Shown piece by piece: positions 38,727 through 47,436 of a stretch of DNA of 55,161 nt. Made by a program: the position numbers and the translations under genes. Numbering within the stretch: the stretch's first letter is position 1; every line of letters starts with the position of its first letter. Below the pieces are notes generated by a model, which was given only the letters and a program-made list of their open reading frames with translations, made no database searches and had not been told where the DNA came from. The stretch lies in contig NZ_NFIZ01000015.1 of assembly GCF_002159625.1 (NCBI RefSeq), positions 1 to 55,161 of the forward strand, given 5' to 3'. This DNA comes from Olsenella sp. An285 (GTDB taxonomy: Bacteria; Actinomycetota; Coriobacteriia; Coriobacteriales; Atopobiaceae).

Positions 38727-38768
38727 TCACCGGCGGCGCTCGCGCCGCCAACAGAAAGGCAACAAGAC

Positions 38769-39041
38769 ATGGCTCAGCAGAAGCAGGATTTTCAGCGCCA
38801 GCCGCGTCGCAAGTACTGCCAGTTCTGCAAGGAGGAGACCGAGTACATCGACTACAAGGATGTGCAGCTTCTCCGCAAGTTCATGACCGACCGCGGCAAG
38901 ATCAAGCCGCGCCGCGTCACTGGCGCCTGCACGCAGCACCAGCACGACATCGCGCTTGCCATCAAGCGCGCCCGCGAGATGGCGCTTTTGCCCTACACCG
39001 TCCCCGTGGTCTCCAGCCGCGGCGGCCGCAACCGCGGCTAG
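38769..39041 (+). CDS. rpsR: 30S ribosomal protein S18
   Basis: This 90-residue protein has the family core [20 protein letters not shown] and [29 protein letters not shown]. The N-terminus includes CQFCKEE, and the retained CxxC plus CTQHQH suggests a zinc-type S18 (CXXC...C), which is inference. AGAAAGGCAACAAG precedes the ATG. Confidence 0.97.
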   Translation: MAQQKQDFQRQPRRKYCQFCKEETEYIDYKDVQLLRKFMTDRGKIKPRRVTGACTQHQHDIALAIKRAREMALLPYTVPVVSSRGGRNRG

Positions 39042-39065
39042 GGCGAGCTGACACGTGAGTAGAGC

Positions 39066-40115
39066 GTGCGCGCGATGAGTGATCTGCCCAACGGCTCCGC
39101 CATCAACGGGAGCAAGATCGTTCCCGTCGGCCCCAGGGCCGAGAAGAACGAGGGGCGCCCCGCCCTTCCCGTTCTCGGCGCCGTACTCGTCTGCGCGCTC
39201 GGCGGCTACGTGGCAACCACCTCCCTCGCCTTCGTGGCTCCCGCGATCGTGGCGTTCGGGCTCGTCTCGTGTGCCCCGCGCGGTCTTCTGAGGGAGATGC
39301 TCCCGGGTCTTCTGGCGGCGCTCGCCGTCTCCGCGGCCCTTGGTGCGCCCTCCGGGACGGTTGCCGTTGCGGACTGTGCCATCGTGTGCGCCGTGTCCTT
39401 CGCGGTGGCGCTGGCGATGGTGAGGGGAAGGCTCACGCCCGGTGCCTCGTGCATCGTGATGGCGGCCCTCACGGCCGCGCATCTTGGCGTCGATGCCCTC
39501 GCGGCGTCCATGGGCGGAACCACGCTCGTGGAGTCGGTCTCCCAGATCCTGGCGTACGTGCGCCAGCAGGTCGTGGAGATCAACCCGTCCGCAGCCGCCC
39601 AGGTCGACTCGACGGTCGCCGTGCTCGAGGTGATGTGGCCGTCCGGCTACGTCGTGGCCGCACTGGCCGAGGGCATCATGGCCCAGCTCGGGGCATGGCT
39701 CGCCGCAGCCGGCAGGCCGGAGGTCTCCCGCCCGCGCCTCGCGGACTTCGACCTCCCCCTCTGGACCGTGGCCGCGCTCGTGGTCTCGGTCGCGGGGCTC
39801 GCCGTGGCGCTCACCGTTCCCGCCGCGCCGGACGCCGTCCTCATGGTCTCGGCCAACCTGGTCATGGCCCTGAGGTTCGCGCTCCTGGCACAGGGGATGG
39901 GCGTTCTCTCCTGGTTTCTCGAGGAGAAGAACGTGGGCGCCCTCGGACGCATCCTCGCCGCGGTCGCGGGGCTCTACTTGGAAGCGCAGTTCATCGTAGT
40001 GTCCATCGTGGGGCTCGTGGACGTCTGGGCAAACTTCCGCCACCTCGTTCGTGGCGGGCAGCCGGGACCCACGGGCAACGCGGAGCAAGACAAGGAGCCG
40101 GCGAACGCCGGCTGA
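39066..40115 (+). CDS. Membrane protein, DUF2232-like
   Basis: This 349-residue protein has about eight hydrophobic segments between residues 35 and 320. DUF2232 (YybS-type) membrane proteins are commonly found between rpsR and rplI in Gram-positive bacteria, and both position and topology support that. Function is unknown. The start is GTG 39066 or ATG 39075; neither has a strong Shine-Dalgarno, so coupling to rpsR is possible. The tail is hydrophilic (GPTGNAEQDKEPANAG). Confidence 0.75.
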   Translation: MRAMSDLPNGSAINGSKIVPVGPRAEKNEGRPALPVLGAVLVCALGGYVATTSLAFVAPAIVAFGLVSCAPRGLLREMLPGLLAALAVSAALGAPSGTVAVADCAIVCAVSFAVALAMVRGRLTPGASCIVMAALTAAHLGVDALAASMGGTTLVESVSQILAYVRQQVVEINPSAAAQVDSTVAVLEVMWPSGYVVAALAEGIMAQLGAWLAAAGRPEVSRPRLADFDLPLWTVAALVVSVAGLAVALTVPAAPDAVLMVSANLVMALRFALLAQGMGVLSWFLEEKNVGALGRILAAVAGLYLEAQFIVVSIVGLVDVWANFRHLVRGGQPGPTGNAEQDKEPANAG

Positions 40116-40130
40116 CCGAAGGAGTATCCC

Positions 40131-40652
40131 ATGAAAGTCATCCTCTTGGGTGAGCTTCGGGGCAAGGGCGGCGAGGGCGACATCGTAGACGTCGCCCAGG
40201 GCTTCGCGGAGAACTACCTGTTCCCCAACAAGATCGCCCAGCCCGCCACCCCGGGCAACATCAAGCAGCTCGAGGAGCGTCGTCACAACATCGAGAAGCG
40301 CGAGGCCGAGCGCATCGCCGCCGCCGAGGCCACCAAGGCCGCTCTCGACGGCAAGTCCGTGACCGTCGACGCCAAGATCGGCGAGGAGGGCCAGCTCTTC
40401 GGCTCCGTCACCCCCGCCCAGATCGCCGACGCCGTCAAGGCCCAGCTCGGCATCGAGGTCGACCGCAAGCGCGTCGGCCGCGGCAACAACATCAAGACCT
40501 CCGGCAAGCACGTCGTTGAGGTCAACCTCTACCGCGAGATCACGGCCGTCGTCAACGTGCTCGTTGGCGTGACCGAGGAGACCGCCGTCGAGGAGGCCGC
40601 CGAGCCCGAGCCCGAGGTCGTGGTCGAGGAGACCACCGAGGTCGCCGAGTAG
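40131..40652 (+). CDS. rplI: 50S ribosomal protein L9 with acidic tail
   Basis: This 173-residue protein has the N-terminal rRNA-binding domain (MKVILLGELRGKGGEGDIVDV, NYLFPNKIA), a long connecting helix and the C-terminal domain (LFGSVTPAQIADA, EVDRKRV). About 25 extra residues at the end are almost all Glu, Val and Ala (EEAAEPEPEVVVEETTEVAE), beyond the usual ~148-150. AAGGAGTATCCC precedes the ATG. Confidence 0.96.
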   Translation: MKVILLGELRGKGGEGDIVDVAQGFAENYLFPNKIAQPATPGNIKQLEERRHNIEKREAERIAAAEATKAALDGKSVTVDAKIGEEGQLFGSVTPAQIADAVKAQLGIEVDRKRVGRGNNIKTSGKHVVEVNLYREITAVVNVLVGVTEETAVEEAAEPEPEVVVEETTEVAE

Positions 40653-40717
40653 TTTTCAACGTACCTGTCCCTGAACTGGGGGTTTCTACAATAACCGCAG
40701 GTCAGAGAAGTGTAATG

Positions 40718-40760
40718 AGGTGCCCCTGACGAGATTGATTCGTCAGGGGCACCTTCTTCT
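40718..40760 (+). terminator. Terminator after rplI
   Basis: The 15-bp arms 40718-40732 (AGGTGCCCCTGACGA) and 40740-40754 pair perfectly and are followed by TCTTCT. Confidence 0.8.
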
Positions 40761-41113
40761 ATAGAGATTCAAACTAGGTAATCTACCTGCGGTTTTGTAA
40801 CTGGTATCAGATTCTCGACCCTGTGTCGCACGTGTGTTTGGGGTCTCAAGAGACCGCGAGTTGATGTTGAAAACCCGACGTTTCCGCAGAAGATAAATTT
40901 GTTGAAAACGTCGAAAAGGAAGAAATCCCCGGTCAGGCGCCGTCTATTCTTAACACAAGCCAAAAAGAGGAAACGGCCTCAAAAATGACCCCTTGACAAG
41001 TCCCGGCCAGACGTTTTGGGCCTTCACCGTCCTTCTCGGCCCCTCCGCGCCGAGCCCGCGGGCGGCGGGCGCGTGCCATAATTGCCCCACAGGAACGCGT
41101 GCGAGGAGATACC
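40761..41113. promoter_or_regulatory. dnaB upstream gap with DnaA-box-like 9-mers
   Basis: No gene is present. TGTTGAAAA occurs at 40865-40873 and 40900-40908, and CGTCGAAAA at 40909-40917. CGACGTTT (40876-40883) and AAACGTCG (40906-40913) form an inverted repeat. A -10-like CATAAT lies at 41077-41082. The 9-mers match those near dnaA, so DnaA control of dnaB is possible. Confidence 0.4.
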
Positions 41114-42502
41114 GTGGCACAGAGCAGCTATGACGTGAACCCCACGAGGATGACGGCCAACGAGAACGCTGTCATGCCGCAGGACCCCGAGGCCGAGGCC
41201 TCCGTCCTCTCGGCGATGATGGTCTCCTCCGAGGCCCTTCAGGAGTGCCTCATCGAGCTCGAGCCGGAGGACTTCTACTTCCCCTCCAACCGCACGGTCT
41301 ACGTGGCCATGCGCGAGATGTTCGACAAGAACATGCCCATCGACACCATCTCCCTGGCGGACTACCTCAAGTCCACGGGAGAGCTCGAGCGCGTGGGCGG
41401 GCGCAGCTTCCTTTTGGGCCTGGGCAACAACTCGCTTGCGCTCGTGGGCTGGCGCCGCCACGTGGAGATGCTCCACCGAGACACCACCCTGCGCAAGATG
41501 ATCAGCGCCTCGGCGCAGATCACCGCGCTCGCCTACGACGCCCCCGAGGACACCAAGGAGGTCGTGGACCGTGCCGAGCGCATGCTTCTGGACGTCACCA
41601 ACCGCGACGTCCACAAGAACGAGCAGTCGCTCGAGGAGATCATGGCGGACCTCTACGAGGAGCTCGGCCAGAACGCCGCCAACCACGAGGGGCCCCTTGG
41701 CGTCATGACCGGCTTCCCCAGGATCGACGAGTGCCTCCTAGGCCTGCGCCCCGGACAGATGGTGGTCATCGGCGCCCGCCCGGGCGTGGGCAAGACCTCC
41801 TTCGCCCTCAACCTCATGACCAACGCCGCCTTCAACGGCGCGAGCGTGGCCATGTTCTCCCTCGAGATGTCCAAGGTGGAGATCGCGCAGCGTCTCCTTG
41901 CCGCCAACGCGCGCGTGGGCCTGCAGGAGATCCGCTCCGCCCGCATCAGGAACGAGCAGTGGCCGCAGATCCTCCAGGCCACCAACGACCTCTCCCAGCT
42001 GGACATCATGATCGACGACACCCCCGGCACCACGGTGACGGAGATTCGCGCCAAGGCCCGGCGCATCCTGCGTGGCAAGAAGCTCGGCCTCGTGATCATC
42101 GACTACCTGCAGCTCATCTCCCCGCCCTCCGGCGGCCACCGCGCGGACAGCCGCGCCACCGAGGTCTCCGAGATGAGCCGCGGCATCAAGATCATGGCCA
42201 AGGACCTGGAGGTTCCGGTGGTGGCGCTCTCGCAGCTCAACCGTACCGTCGAGAACCGCACGGGCAAGCGCCCCCAGCTCTCCGACCTGCGCGAGTCCGG
42301 CTCCATCGAGCAGGACGCGGACATCGTCGCCCTGCTGGACCGCTCCATGAACGAGGACGAGGCCGCGCGCGACGACCGCCCGGACATGAACGAGACCACG
42401 TTCATCATCGCCAAGAACCGCTCCGGCGCCCTCGCGGACATCCCGCTCACCTTCCTCCCCGGCTCGACCAAGTTCGTCGAGGTGGACACCTTCCACGACT
42501 AG
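41114..42502 (+). CDS. dnaB: Replicative DNA helicase DnaB
   Basis: This 462-residue hexameric 5'-3' helicase has the N-terminal DnaB domain (PQDPEAEASVLSAMM), a linker and the RecA-like domain with Walker A GARPGVGKTS (about 215), FSLEMSK, and Walker B VIIDYLQLI. DRSMNEDE and the C-terminal GSTKFVE-type end are family features. No intein is present. The GTG start is preceded by GAGGAGATACC. The likely loader in this organism is the DciA-like protein after recF. Confidence 0.97.
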   Translation: MAQSSYDVNPTRMTANENAVMPQDPEAEASVLSAMMVSSEALQECLIELEPEDFYFPSNRTVYVAMREMFDKNMPIDTISLADYLKSTGELERVGGRSFLLGLGNNSLALVGWRRHVEMLHRDTTLRKMISASAQITALAYDAPEDTKEVVDRAERMLLDVTNRDVHKNEQSLEEIMADLYEELGQNAANHEGPLGVMTGFPRIDECLLGLRPGQMVVIGARPGVGKTSFALNLMTNAAFNGASVAMFSLEMSKVEIAQRLLAANARVGLQEIRSARIRNEQWPQILQATNDLSQLDIMIDDTPGTTVTEIRAKARRILRGKKLGLVIIDYLQLISPPSGGHRADSRATEVSEMSRGIKIMAKDLEVPVVALSQLNRTVENRTGKRPQLSDLRESGSIEQDADIVALLDRSMNEDEAARDDRPDMNETTFIIAKNRSGALADIPLTFLPGSTKFVEVDTFHD

Positions 42503-42508
42503 CGGCCT

Positions 42509-42586
42509 TGACCCAAATAGGGACAGGACACTTTTGGGACATCATCCGGATGATGTCCCAAAAGTGTCCTGTCCCTATTTGGGTCA
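42509..42586. repeat. 78-bp perfect palindrome after dnaB
   Basis: The 39-base arms meet at CC/GG (42547/42548) with no loop and no mismatch. It starts TGACCCAAATAGGGACAGGA and ends with the complement. It probably terminates dnaB but is far longer than a normal terminator. The GGGACAG core also occurs singly at several intergenic places here. Confidence 0.9.
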
Positions 42587-42609
42587 CCCCGGCATTCGGA
42601 CCCTTGCCG

Positions 42610-42615
42610 TATAAT
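42610..42615 (+). promoter_or_regulatory. -10 box for purA
   Basis: A perfect TATAAT lies 37 bp before the purA ATG. A -35 hexamer would fall inside the right end of the palindrome and is not consensus. Confidence 0.45.
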
Positions 42616-42651
42616 GAACTCCGTATGCGAAACTCGACGAGAGGGACTTAC

Positions 42652-43932
42652 ATGTCGGCATCAGTGCTCGTGGGTACTCAGTGGGGCGACGAGGGCAAGG
42701 GCAAGGTCACTGACCTCATCTCCGGCGACTTCGACGTGGTCTGCCGCTACGCCGGCGGCGCAAACGCCGGCCACACCGTCATCGCCAACGGCAAGAAGCT
42801 CGCGCTTCACCAGGTTCCCTCCGGCGTCATGTACGAGGGCACCTACCCCGTGATCGGCAACGGCTGCATCGTTGACCCGGAGATCCTCCTCCAGGAGATC
42901 GACATGCTTGCCGAGCAGGGCATCTCCGCCGATCGCCTCAAGATCTCCGGCAACGCGCACATCGTCATGCCCTACCACAAGGACCTCGACGGCGCGCACG
43001 AGAAGAAGCTCGGCAAGAACCTCATCGGCACCACCAAGCGCGGCGTTGGTCCCTGCTACATGGACAAGATGAACCGCACCGGCCTGCGCATCCAGGACAT
43101 GCTGGACGAGAAGATCTTCCGCGAGAAGCTCGAGAGCGCCCTGGCCTACACCAACCCCATCCTCGAGAAGGTCTACGAGCTGCCCACCTACACCGTCGAG
43201 CAGATCTGCGAGACCTACCTCCCGTATGCGAGCCGCATCCGCCCGTACATCGTCGAGAGCTCGCTCTTCCTCAACGAGCAGCTCGAGGGCGGCAAGAGCG
43301 TGCTCTTCGAGGGCGCCCAGGCCACGATGCTCGACATCGACCACGGCACCTACCCCTTCGTGACCAGCTCCAACTGCACGGCCGGCGGCGCCGTCACCGG
43401 CTCGGGCGTGGGCCCCACCAACATCGACCGCGTCCTCGGCGTGGCCAAGGCCTACCTCACGCGCGTGGGCTCCGGCCCCTTCCCCACCGAGCTCTTCGAC
43501 GAGATCGGCGACAAGCTCGGCGAGGTGGGCCACGAGTACGGCGTGACCACCGGGCGCAAGCGCCGCTGCGGCTGGTACGACGCTGTGGTGGTCAACTACG
43601 CCGCCCGCGTGAACGGCCTCACGGACCTCGCCATCACCAAGCTCGACGTCCTGGGCTGCCTGGACGAGATCAAGGTCTGCGTGGCCTACGAGTGCGACGG
43701 CATCGAATACCACACCGTGCCCGAGCACCAGAGCGTCTTCTATCACGCCAAGCCGGTCTACGAGACCCTACCCGGCTGGAACTGCGACATCTCCGGCGTC
43801 CGCAACTTCTACCAGCTCCCGCGCGAGGCCAAGGACTACATCGACTTCCTCGAGCAGCTGGCTGGCGTCCGCGTGTCCATCATCACGGTGGGCCCGGACC
43901 GCGAGCAGACCATCGACCGCTACTGGCACTAG
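42652..43932 (+). CDS. purA: Adenylosuccinate synthetase
   Basis: This 426-residue enzyme joins aspartate to IMP with GTP, the first step to AMP. It has the N-terminal WGDEGKGK P-loop (about 11-18), GGANAGHTV, TKRGVGPCYMDK, LFEGAQATMLDIDHGTYPFVTSSN and the GRKRRCGWYD motif (about 304-313). Length is normal. CGAGAGGGA precedes the ATG. It is followed after 17 bp by a DegV-like gene. Confidence 0.98.
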   Translation: MSASVLVGTQWGDEGKGKVTDLISGDFDVVCRYAGGANAGHTVIANGKKLALHQVPSGVMYEGTYPVIGNGCIVDPEILLQEIDMLAEQGISADRLKISGNAHIVMPYHKDLDGAHEKKLGKNLIGTTKRGVGPCYMDKMNRTGLRIQDMLDEKIFREKLESALAYTNPILEKVYELPTYTVEQICETYLPYASRIRPYIVESSLFLNEQLEGGKSVLFEGAQATMLDIDHGTYPFVTSSNCTAGGAVTGSGVGPTNIDRVLGVAKAYLTRVGSGPFPTELFDEIGDKLGEVGHEYGVTTGRKRRCGWYDAVVVNYAARVNGLTDLAITKLDVLGCLDEIKVCVAYECDGIEYHTVPEHQSVFYHAKPVYETLPGWNCDISGVRNFYQLPREAKDYIDFLEQLAGVRVSIITVGPDREQTIDRYWH

Positions 43933-43949
43933 CGTCGAACGGGCGCCCC

Positions 43950-44846
43950 GTGCTCGATCGTGACTTCGCCATCGTGTGCGACCGCGGGTGTGACCTGCCG
44001 CCGCTCTACATAGAGCGCACGCAGGCCACGCTCGTGGGCGCCGTCGCGCAGACGCTGGGCACCCCGCTCTCCGCCGACGAGCTCACGCAGGAGTTCGTGG
44101 ACGCGTACCGCGGGCTCGCCCGCAAGGGCCGCGAGCACATCGTCTCCGTCCACTCCTGCGCGGCGTTCTCGCCCGAGGTCCTGTGCGCGCGGGAGGCGGC
44201 CGCTGCCGTCTCCGACGTGGCGGACGTGCGCGTGGTGGACAGCGGATCGGCCTCCGCGGCAACTGGCATGGTCCTCTTCAGGCTCGCCTGCCACTGGGCG
44301 GACGGCGCTTCCTTCGAGGATGCCGTGTCCATGGCGGAGGACCTCTCGCGCCACGTGCGCCTGCTCGTCATCCCCGCGGCCACCTCGCGCTTTGGCCGCC
44401 GCCGCGCGCACCGCGGCCGCATCGGCCTCATCGGCCGCGCCACGTCCTCGCTGCGCGTCCGCATCTCCGGCGAGCGCTCCCTTCTCCTGGTCTCCGGCGG
44501 TGAGGTCACCCAGCTCGCCCGCTCCGCCGACCTCGCGGACCTCACGGGACGCCTGGCGCACGCCATGAGCTCCGTCTCCGCCTGCGAGGGGCCGCTCGTC
44601 TACGCCTGCGTGGAGACCGGCAGCAGGCGCGCCCTGCGGGCGCTCCAGAAGCCGCTCGACACCAACGAGTTCGAGGCCACGAACCTCGGCACCCTGCGCG
44701 CCACGCCGCCCGTGGAGGAGGTCATAGGCGCAGGAGCCGTGGGTGTTGCCCTGGCGGCCTCCCGCGACTACTGGAGAGACACTGCCGAGAAGAACCAGGA
44801 CCCGTCAGACGCCTCCCGGGCGCAGGGCCCGCTCAGAACGTCATGA
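43950..44846 (+). CDS. Divergent DegV-family protein
   Basis: This 298-residue protein is assigned to the DegV fold from FAIVCDRGCDLP at the N-terminus, VRVVDSGSASAATGMVLFRLA near 90-110, and a C-terminal GAGAVGVAL. DegV (FakB) proteins bind fatty acids for phosphorylation by FakA. The usual DSTxDLP reads DRGCDLP, and the LSGTYQSA motif reads FSPEVLCA, so ligand binding may differ. The GTG start is provisional: no clear Shine-Dalgarno precedes it. It sits between purA and purD. Confidence 0.65.
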   Translation: MLDRDFAIVCDRGCDLPPLYIERTQATLVGAVAQTLGTPLSADELTQEFVDAYRGLARKGREHIVSVHSCAAFSPEVLCAREAAAAVSDVADVRVVDSGSASAATGMVLFRLACHWADGASFEDAVSMAEDLSRHVRLLVIPAATSRFGRRRAHRGRIGLIGRATSSLRVRISGERSLLLVSGGEVTQLARSADLADLTGRLAHAMSSVSACEGPLVYACVETGSRRALRALQKPLDTNEFEATNLGTLRATPPVEEVIGAGAVGVALAASRDYWRDTAEKNQDPSDASRAQGPLRTS

Positions 44847-44898
44847 GAAGTCGACCGGGCTCCCCCGGCCCGGCCGTCCCCAGAGGAGGTAGTTCATC

Positions 44899-46182
44899 AT
44901 GAGCAACACCAAGGTCGACATCCTGCTTCTTGGCTCCGGCGGGCGCGAGCACGCGCTTCTCGTCAAGCTCGCCGAGTCCCCGCGCGCGGGCAGGCTCTAC
45001 GTCGCGCCCGGCAACGGCGGCATGAACGCCATGGCCGAGTCCGTGGAGCTCGACGCCGAGTCCCCCGTCGCCGTGGCGGACTGGGCGCGCGAGCACGGCA
45101 TCGGCCTCGTGGTGATCGGCCCGGAGGCCCCGCTCGTGGCCGGCGTGGCGGACGCCGTGCGCTCCGCGGGCATCCCCTGCTTCGGCCCCAACGGCGACGC
45201 CGCCCAGATGGAGGGCTCCAAGAAGTTCGCCAAGCAGGTCATGGCGCGCGCCGGCGTTCCCACGGCTGCCTACCGCAGCTTCACGGACGAGGAGACCTGC
45301 GAGGCCTACGTGCGCCAGGTGGGCGCCCCCATCGTGATCAAGGCCGACGGCCTGGCCGCCGGCAAGGGCGTCATCGTTGCCAAGACGCTCGACGAGGCGC
45401 TCGAGGGCGTCCACGAGTGCTTCTCCGGCGTCTTTGGCGAGGCCGGCGCCACCGTGGTGGTGGAGGAGACCCTCGAGGGACCCGAGTGCTCGCTGCTGGC
45501 CCTCACGGACGGCAAGACCGTGGTGCCGCTCGCCACCGCGCAGGACCACAAGCGCGCCCTGGACGGCGACAAGGGCCCCAACACGGGCGGCATGGGCGTC
45601 TACTCCCCCGTTCCCGAGCACCTCGTCTCCGCGGACGAGCTGGCGGCCATGGTGGACGTCGAGGAGCGCGTGGTGGCCGAGCTCGCCTCCGAGGGCATCA
45701 CCTACTCCGGCTGCCTCTACGGCGGCTTCATGCTCACCCAGGACGGTCCCAAGGTCCTGGAGTTCAACGCCCGCTTTGGCGACCCGGAGACCCAGGTGGT
45801 CCTGCCGCGCATGAAGGCGGACCTCGTGGACGTGTTCCTGGCCTGCGACAACGGCACCCTCACGCAGGACATGGTCTCCTGGGACGACGACTGGGCGGTC
45901 TCCGTGGTCCTCACCTCTGCGGGCTACCCCGGCAGCTACGAGAAGGGCAAGGTCATCACGGGCATCGAGAAGGCCGAGGAGATGGAGGGCGTGACCGTCT
46001 ACCACGCCGGTACCGCCCTCTCCGACGGCAAGCTCGTCACGGTCGGAGGCCGCGTGCTTGACGTCACCGCCGTGGCCCCCACCTTCGAGGAGGCCCGCGC
46101 CAAGGCCTACGCCGCCTGCGAGCTCATCGACTTCGAGGGCAAGACGTTCCGCACTGACATCGGCCTGCGTGCGGTCAAATAG
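44899..46182 (+). CDS. purD: Phosphoribosylamine--glycine ligase
   Basis: This 427-residue ATP-grasp enzyme makes GAR in purine synthesis. Motifs are LLLGSGGREHAL at the N-terminus, APGNGGM, IGPEAPLVAG, GADGLAAGKGV-type (here KADGLAAGKGVIV, about 155), ATAQDHKR, NTGGMG and FNARFGDPETQ. Length is normal. GAGGAGGTAG precedes the ATG. It is separated from purA by the DegV-like gene, in one likely operon. Confidence 0.97.
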   Translation: MSNTKVDILLLGSGGREHALLVKLAESPRAGRLYVAPGNGGMNAMAESVELDAESPVAVADWAREHGIGLVVIGPEAPLVAGVADAVRSAGIPCFGPNGDAAQMEGSKKFAKQVMARAGVPTAAYRSFTDEETCEAYVRQVGAPIVIKADGLAAGKGVIVAKTLDEALEGVHECFSGVFGEAGATVVVEETLEGPECSLLALTDGKTVVPLATAQDHKRALDGDKGPNTGGMGVYSPVPEHLVSADELAAMVDVEERVVAELASEGITYSGCLYGGFMLTQDGPKVLEFNARFGDPETQVVLPRMKADLVDVFLACDNGTLTQDMVSWDDDWAVSVVLTSAGYPGSYEKGKVITGIEKAEEMEGVTVYHAGTALSDGKLVTVGGRVLDVTAVAPTFEEARAKAYAACELIDFEGKTFRTDIGLRAVK

Positions 46183-46248
46183 CCTGAGGCTCTGAGAGGC
46201 CGTCTGAGGCGCCGTTTGTGCGCCGCTGGATACGAGGTCGAATGGTCT

Positions 46249-46378
46249 CGCTTTTGGGCGTCTCCGGACGTTCTGTGAGGTCAAATTGTCCGGGAGCACC
46301 CAAGACCTATGACCATCCGTTTGGTCTTGGGCGCTTCCGGACGCTTTGTGATTCCAGACCGTCCGGAATCGCCCCATA
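46249..46378. repeat. Dispersed ~130-bp hairpin element, copy 2
   Basis: It has the same layout as 30482-30609: TCTCCGGACG, then GTCCGGGAGC with CCCAAGACC, a loop, and GGTCTTGGGCGCTTCCGGAC, ending CGTCCGGAATCGCCCCA. The inner arms (20 bp, two mismatches) fold into a long hairpin. It lies just behind purD. Confidence 0.7.
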
Positions 46379-46390
46379 CCAACAAGTGAG

Positions 46391-46435
46391 GCCGCGGGGC
46401 CGCTCCATAAAGGGGCGGCCCCGCGGGCGTTGTTT
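46391..46435 (+). terminator. Terminator behind purD
   Basis: CGCGGGGCCGC (46393-46403) pairs with GCGGCCCCGCG (46415-46425), followed by GGCGTTGTTT. Confidence 0.65.
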
Positions 46436-46455
46436 GGTGCATGTTCACTATGAGT

Positions 46456-46469
46456 GATGGTCGACCATC
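46456..46469. repeat. 14-bp palindrome
   Basis: GATGGTCGACCATC is a perfect palindrome with a TGGTCGA half-site that recurs several times to 49.2 kb. Confidence 0.5.
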
Positions 46470-46503
46470 GAATAGTACCAGCTAAATACCGATAAAAACG
46501 AAC

Positions 46504-47010
46504 CTACTCTGACCCAGCGCCCAAGAGCTTGGTCGCAAACACACTGCGCTTCCACCACGGCAGGGCAGACATCGCCTGCTGACGCTCGGCGATGCCGGCC
46601 ACGCGGTCGGCGAGGCGCGCGGCACGGTCGTTGGCTGCAGCGAGCTGGTCCCTCAGCTCTCCCAGTTCGCGCTCACGCGACGCGCGCAGCTCCGCAAGCT
46701 CGGAGACAAGGCGGTCGTTCTGCTCCTTGAGGTCAGCGATGCGTCCGTTAAGAGCGGAGATCACGGAGTCGCGCGTATCGGGCGTGATTGCGGGCACGGC
46801 CTCCTCGGGCACCGGGCCAGGGGTGGTGCGAAGCGGGATGTTCTTGCCCAGGGCGTCGGCCAGGGCTGAGACGGCAAAGTCATCGAGCACGTCCGTCTTC
46901 CCGACGCGCTTCACGTGTTCGGGGGCGAGCCCCAGCCTTTCGATGTAGTTCACGACCGTCTGCTTGGCCACGCCAAGCTGATCTGCGACTTCCCTCTTTG
47001 TTACTGCCAT
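46504..47010 (-). CDS. HTH plus coiled-coil DNA-binding protein
   Basis: This 168-residue protein has an N-terminal helix-turn-helix (TKREVADQLGVAKQTVVNYIERLG, about 4-27), a linker, a long coiled coil (about 80-145: RIADLKEQNDRLVSELAELRASRERELGELRDQLAAANDRAARLADRV) and a tail SALPWWKRSVFATKLLG. This order resembles DUF536/KfrA-type proteins of plasmids and mobile DNA. A role in local DNA organisation or plasmid-type replication control is inference. The neighbourhood is decayed accessory sequence. Confidence 0.7.
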   Translation of the reverse strand: MAVTKREVADQLGVAKQTVVNYIERLGLAPEHVKRVGKTDVLDDFAVSALADALGKNIPLRTTPGPVPEEAVPAITPDTRDSVISALNGRIADLKEQNDRLVSELAELRASRERELGELRDQLAAANDRAARLADRVAGIAERQQAMSALPWWKRSVFATKLLGAGSE

Positions 47011-47205
47011 GGATGCTCCAGACGTGTTTGGTAGCGCAGGTGATGCATGTTCGATTGCTCAAACGCAATTATAAGTAGTTACGTCGGAATATTCGAGTGT
47101 CAACACCTATGTTCATCTTCTGGTGTGCAATGTGGTCGAAGATATGGTTGATATCGACAAGGACCAATCATCTGGGCATTCAGACAACCCTCAAGTTCAA
47201 CTCAA

Positions 47206-47436
47206 ATGTCTGTGAGCAGAGAAGAACTGAGGCAATCTGTTCAGCCTCAGCAGTGCGTTTACAGTCAGAGATGCGTTGCCGCAAAAGCCCATCTGTTCGA
47301 CAACATTGCATACGACATCGAATACCTCACCAAAGAAGAAGGCAACGACACGATGCATTGCGTATCCCTATGATGGATGCAGGAGTTGCGTCAGGAGATC
47401 ATGCGCGACGGAAAGGTTCTCTATGAGGTAGTTTGA
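47206..47436 (+). pseudogene. Remnant of MNT-type nucleotidyltransferase antitoxin
   Basis: The frame from ATG 47206 gives an N-terminus like MSVSREELRQSVQP, which resembles MNT antitoxins, and then DIEYLTKEEGND, which resembles their DLEVLTxxxLND part. The whole GSxARGxxxxxSDxD catalytic region between these is absent, so an internal deletion is likely. A TGA follows at about 47373. In another frame, LRQEIMRDGKVLYEVV ends the gene at 47434-47436. I read this as a deleted and frameshifted remnant. The neighbour is the partner usually found behind it. Confidence 0.55.

Noticed and set aside
42509-42586. Terminal inverted repeat of an insertion sequence
   Set aside because: No transposase gene, no target duplication, and the arms meet without cargo.
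41245-43932. Single frame joining shifted dnaB sequence to PurA
   Set aside because: The first half is out-of-frame dnaB; purA has its own start, Shine-Dalgarno and -10 box.
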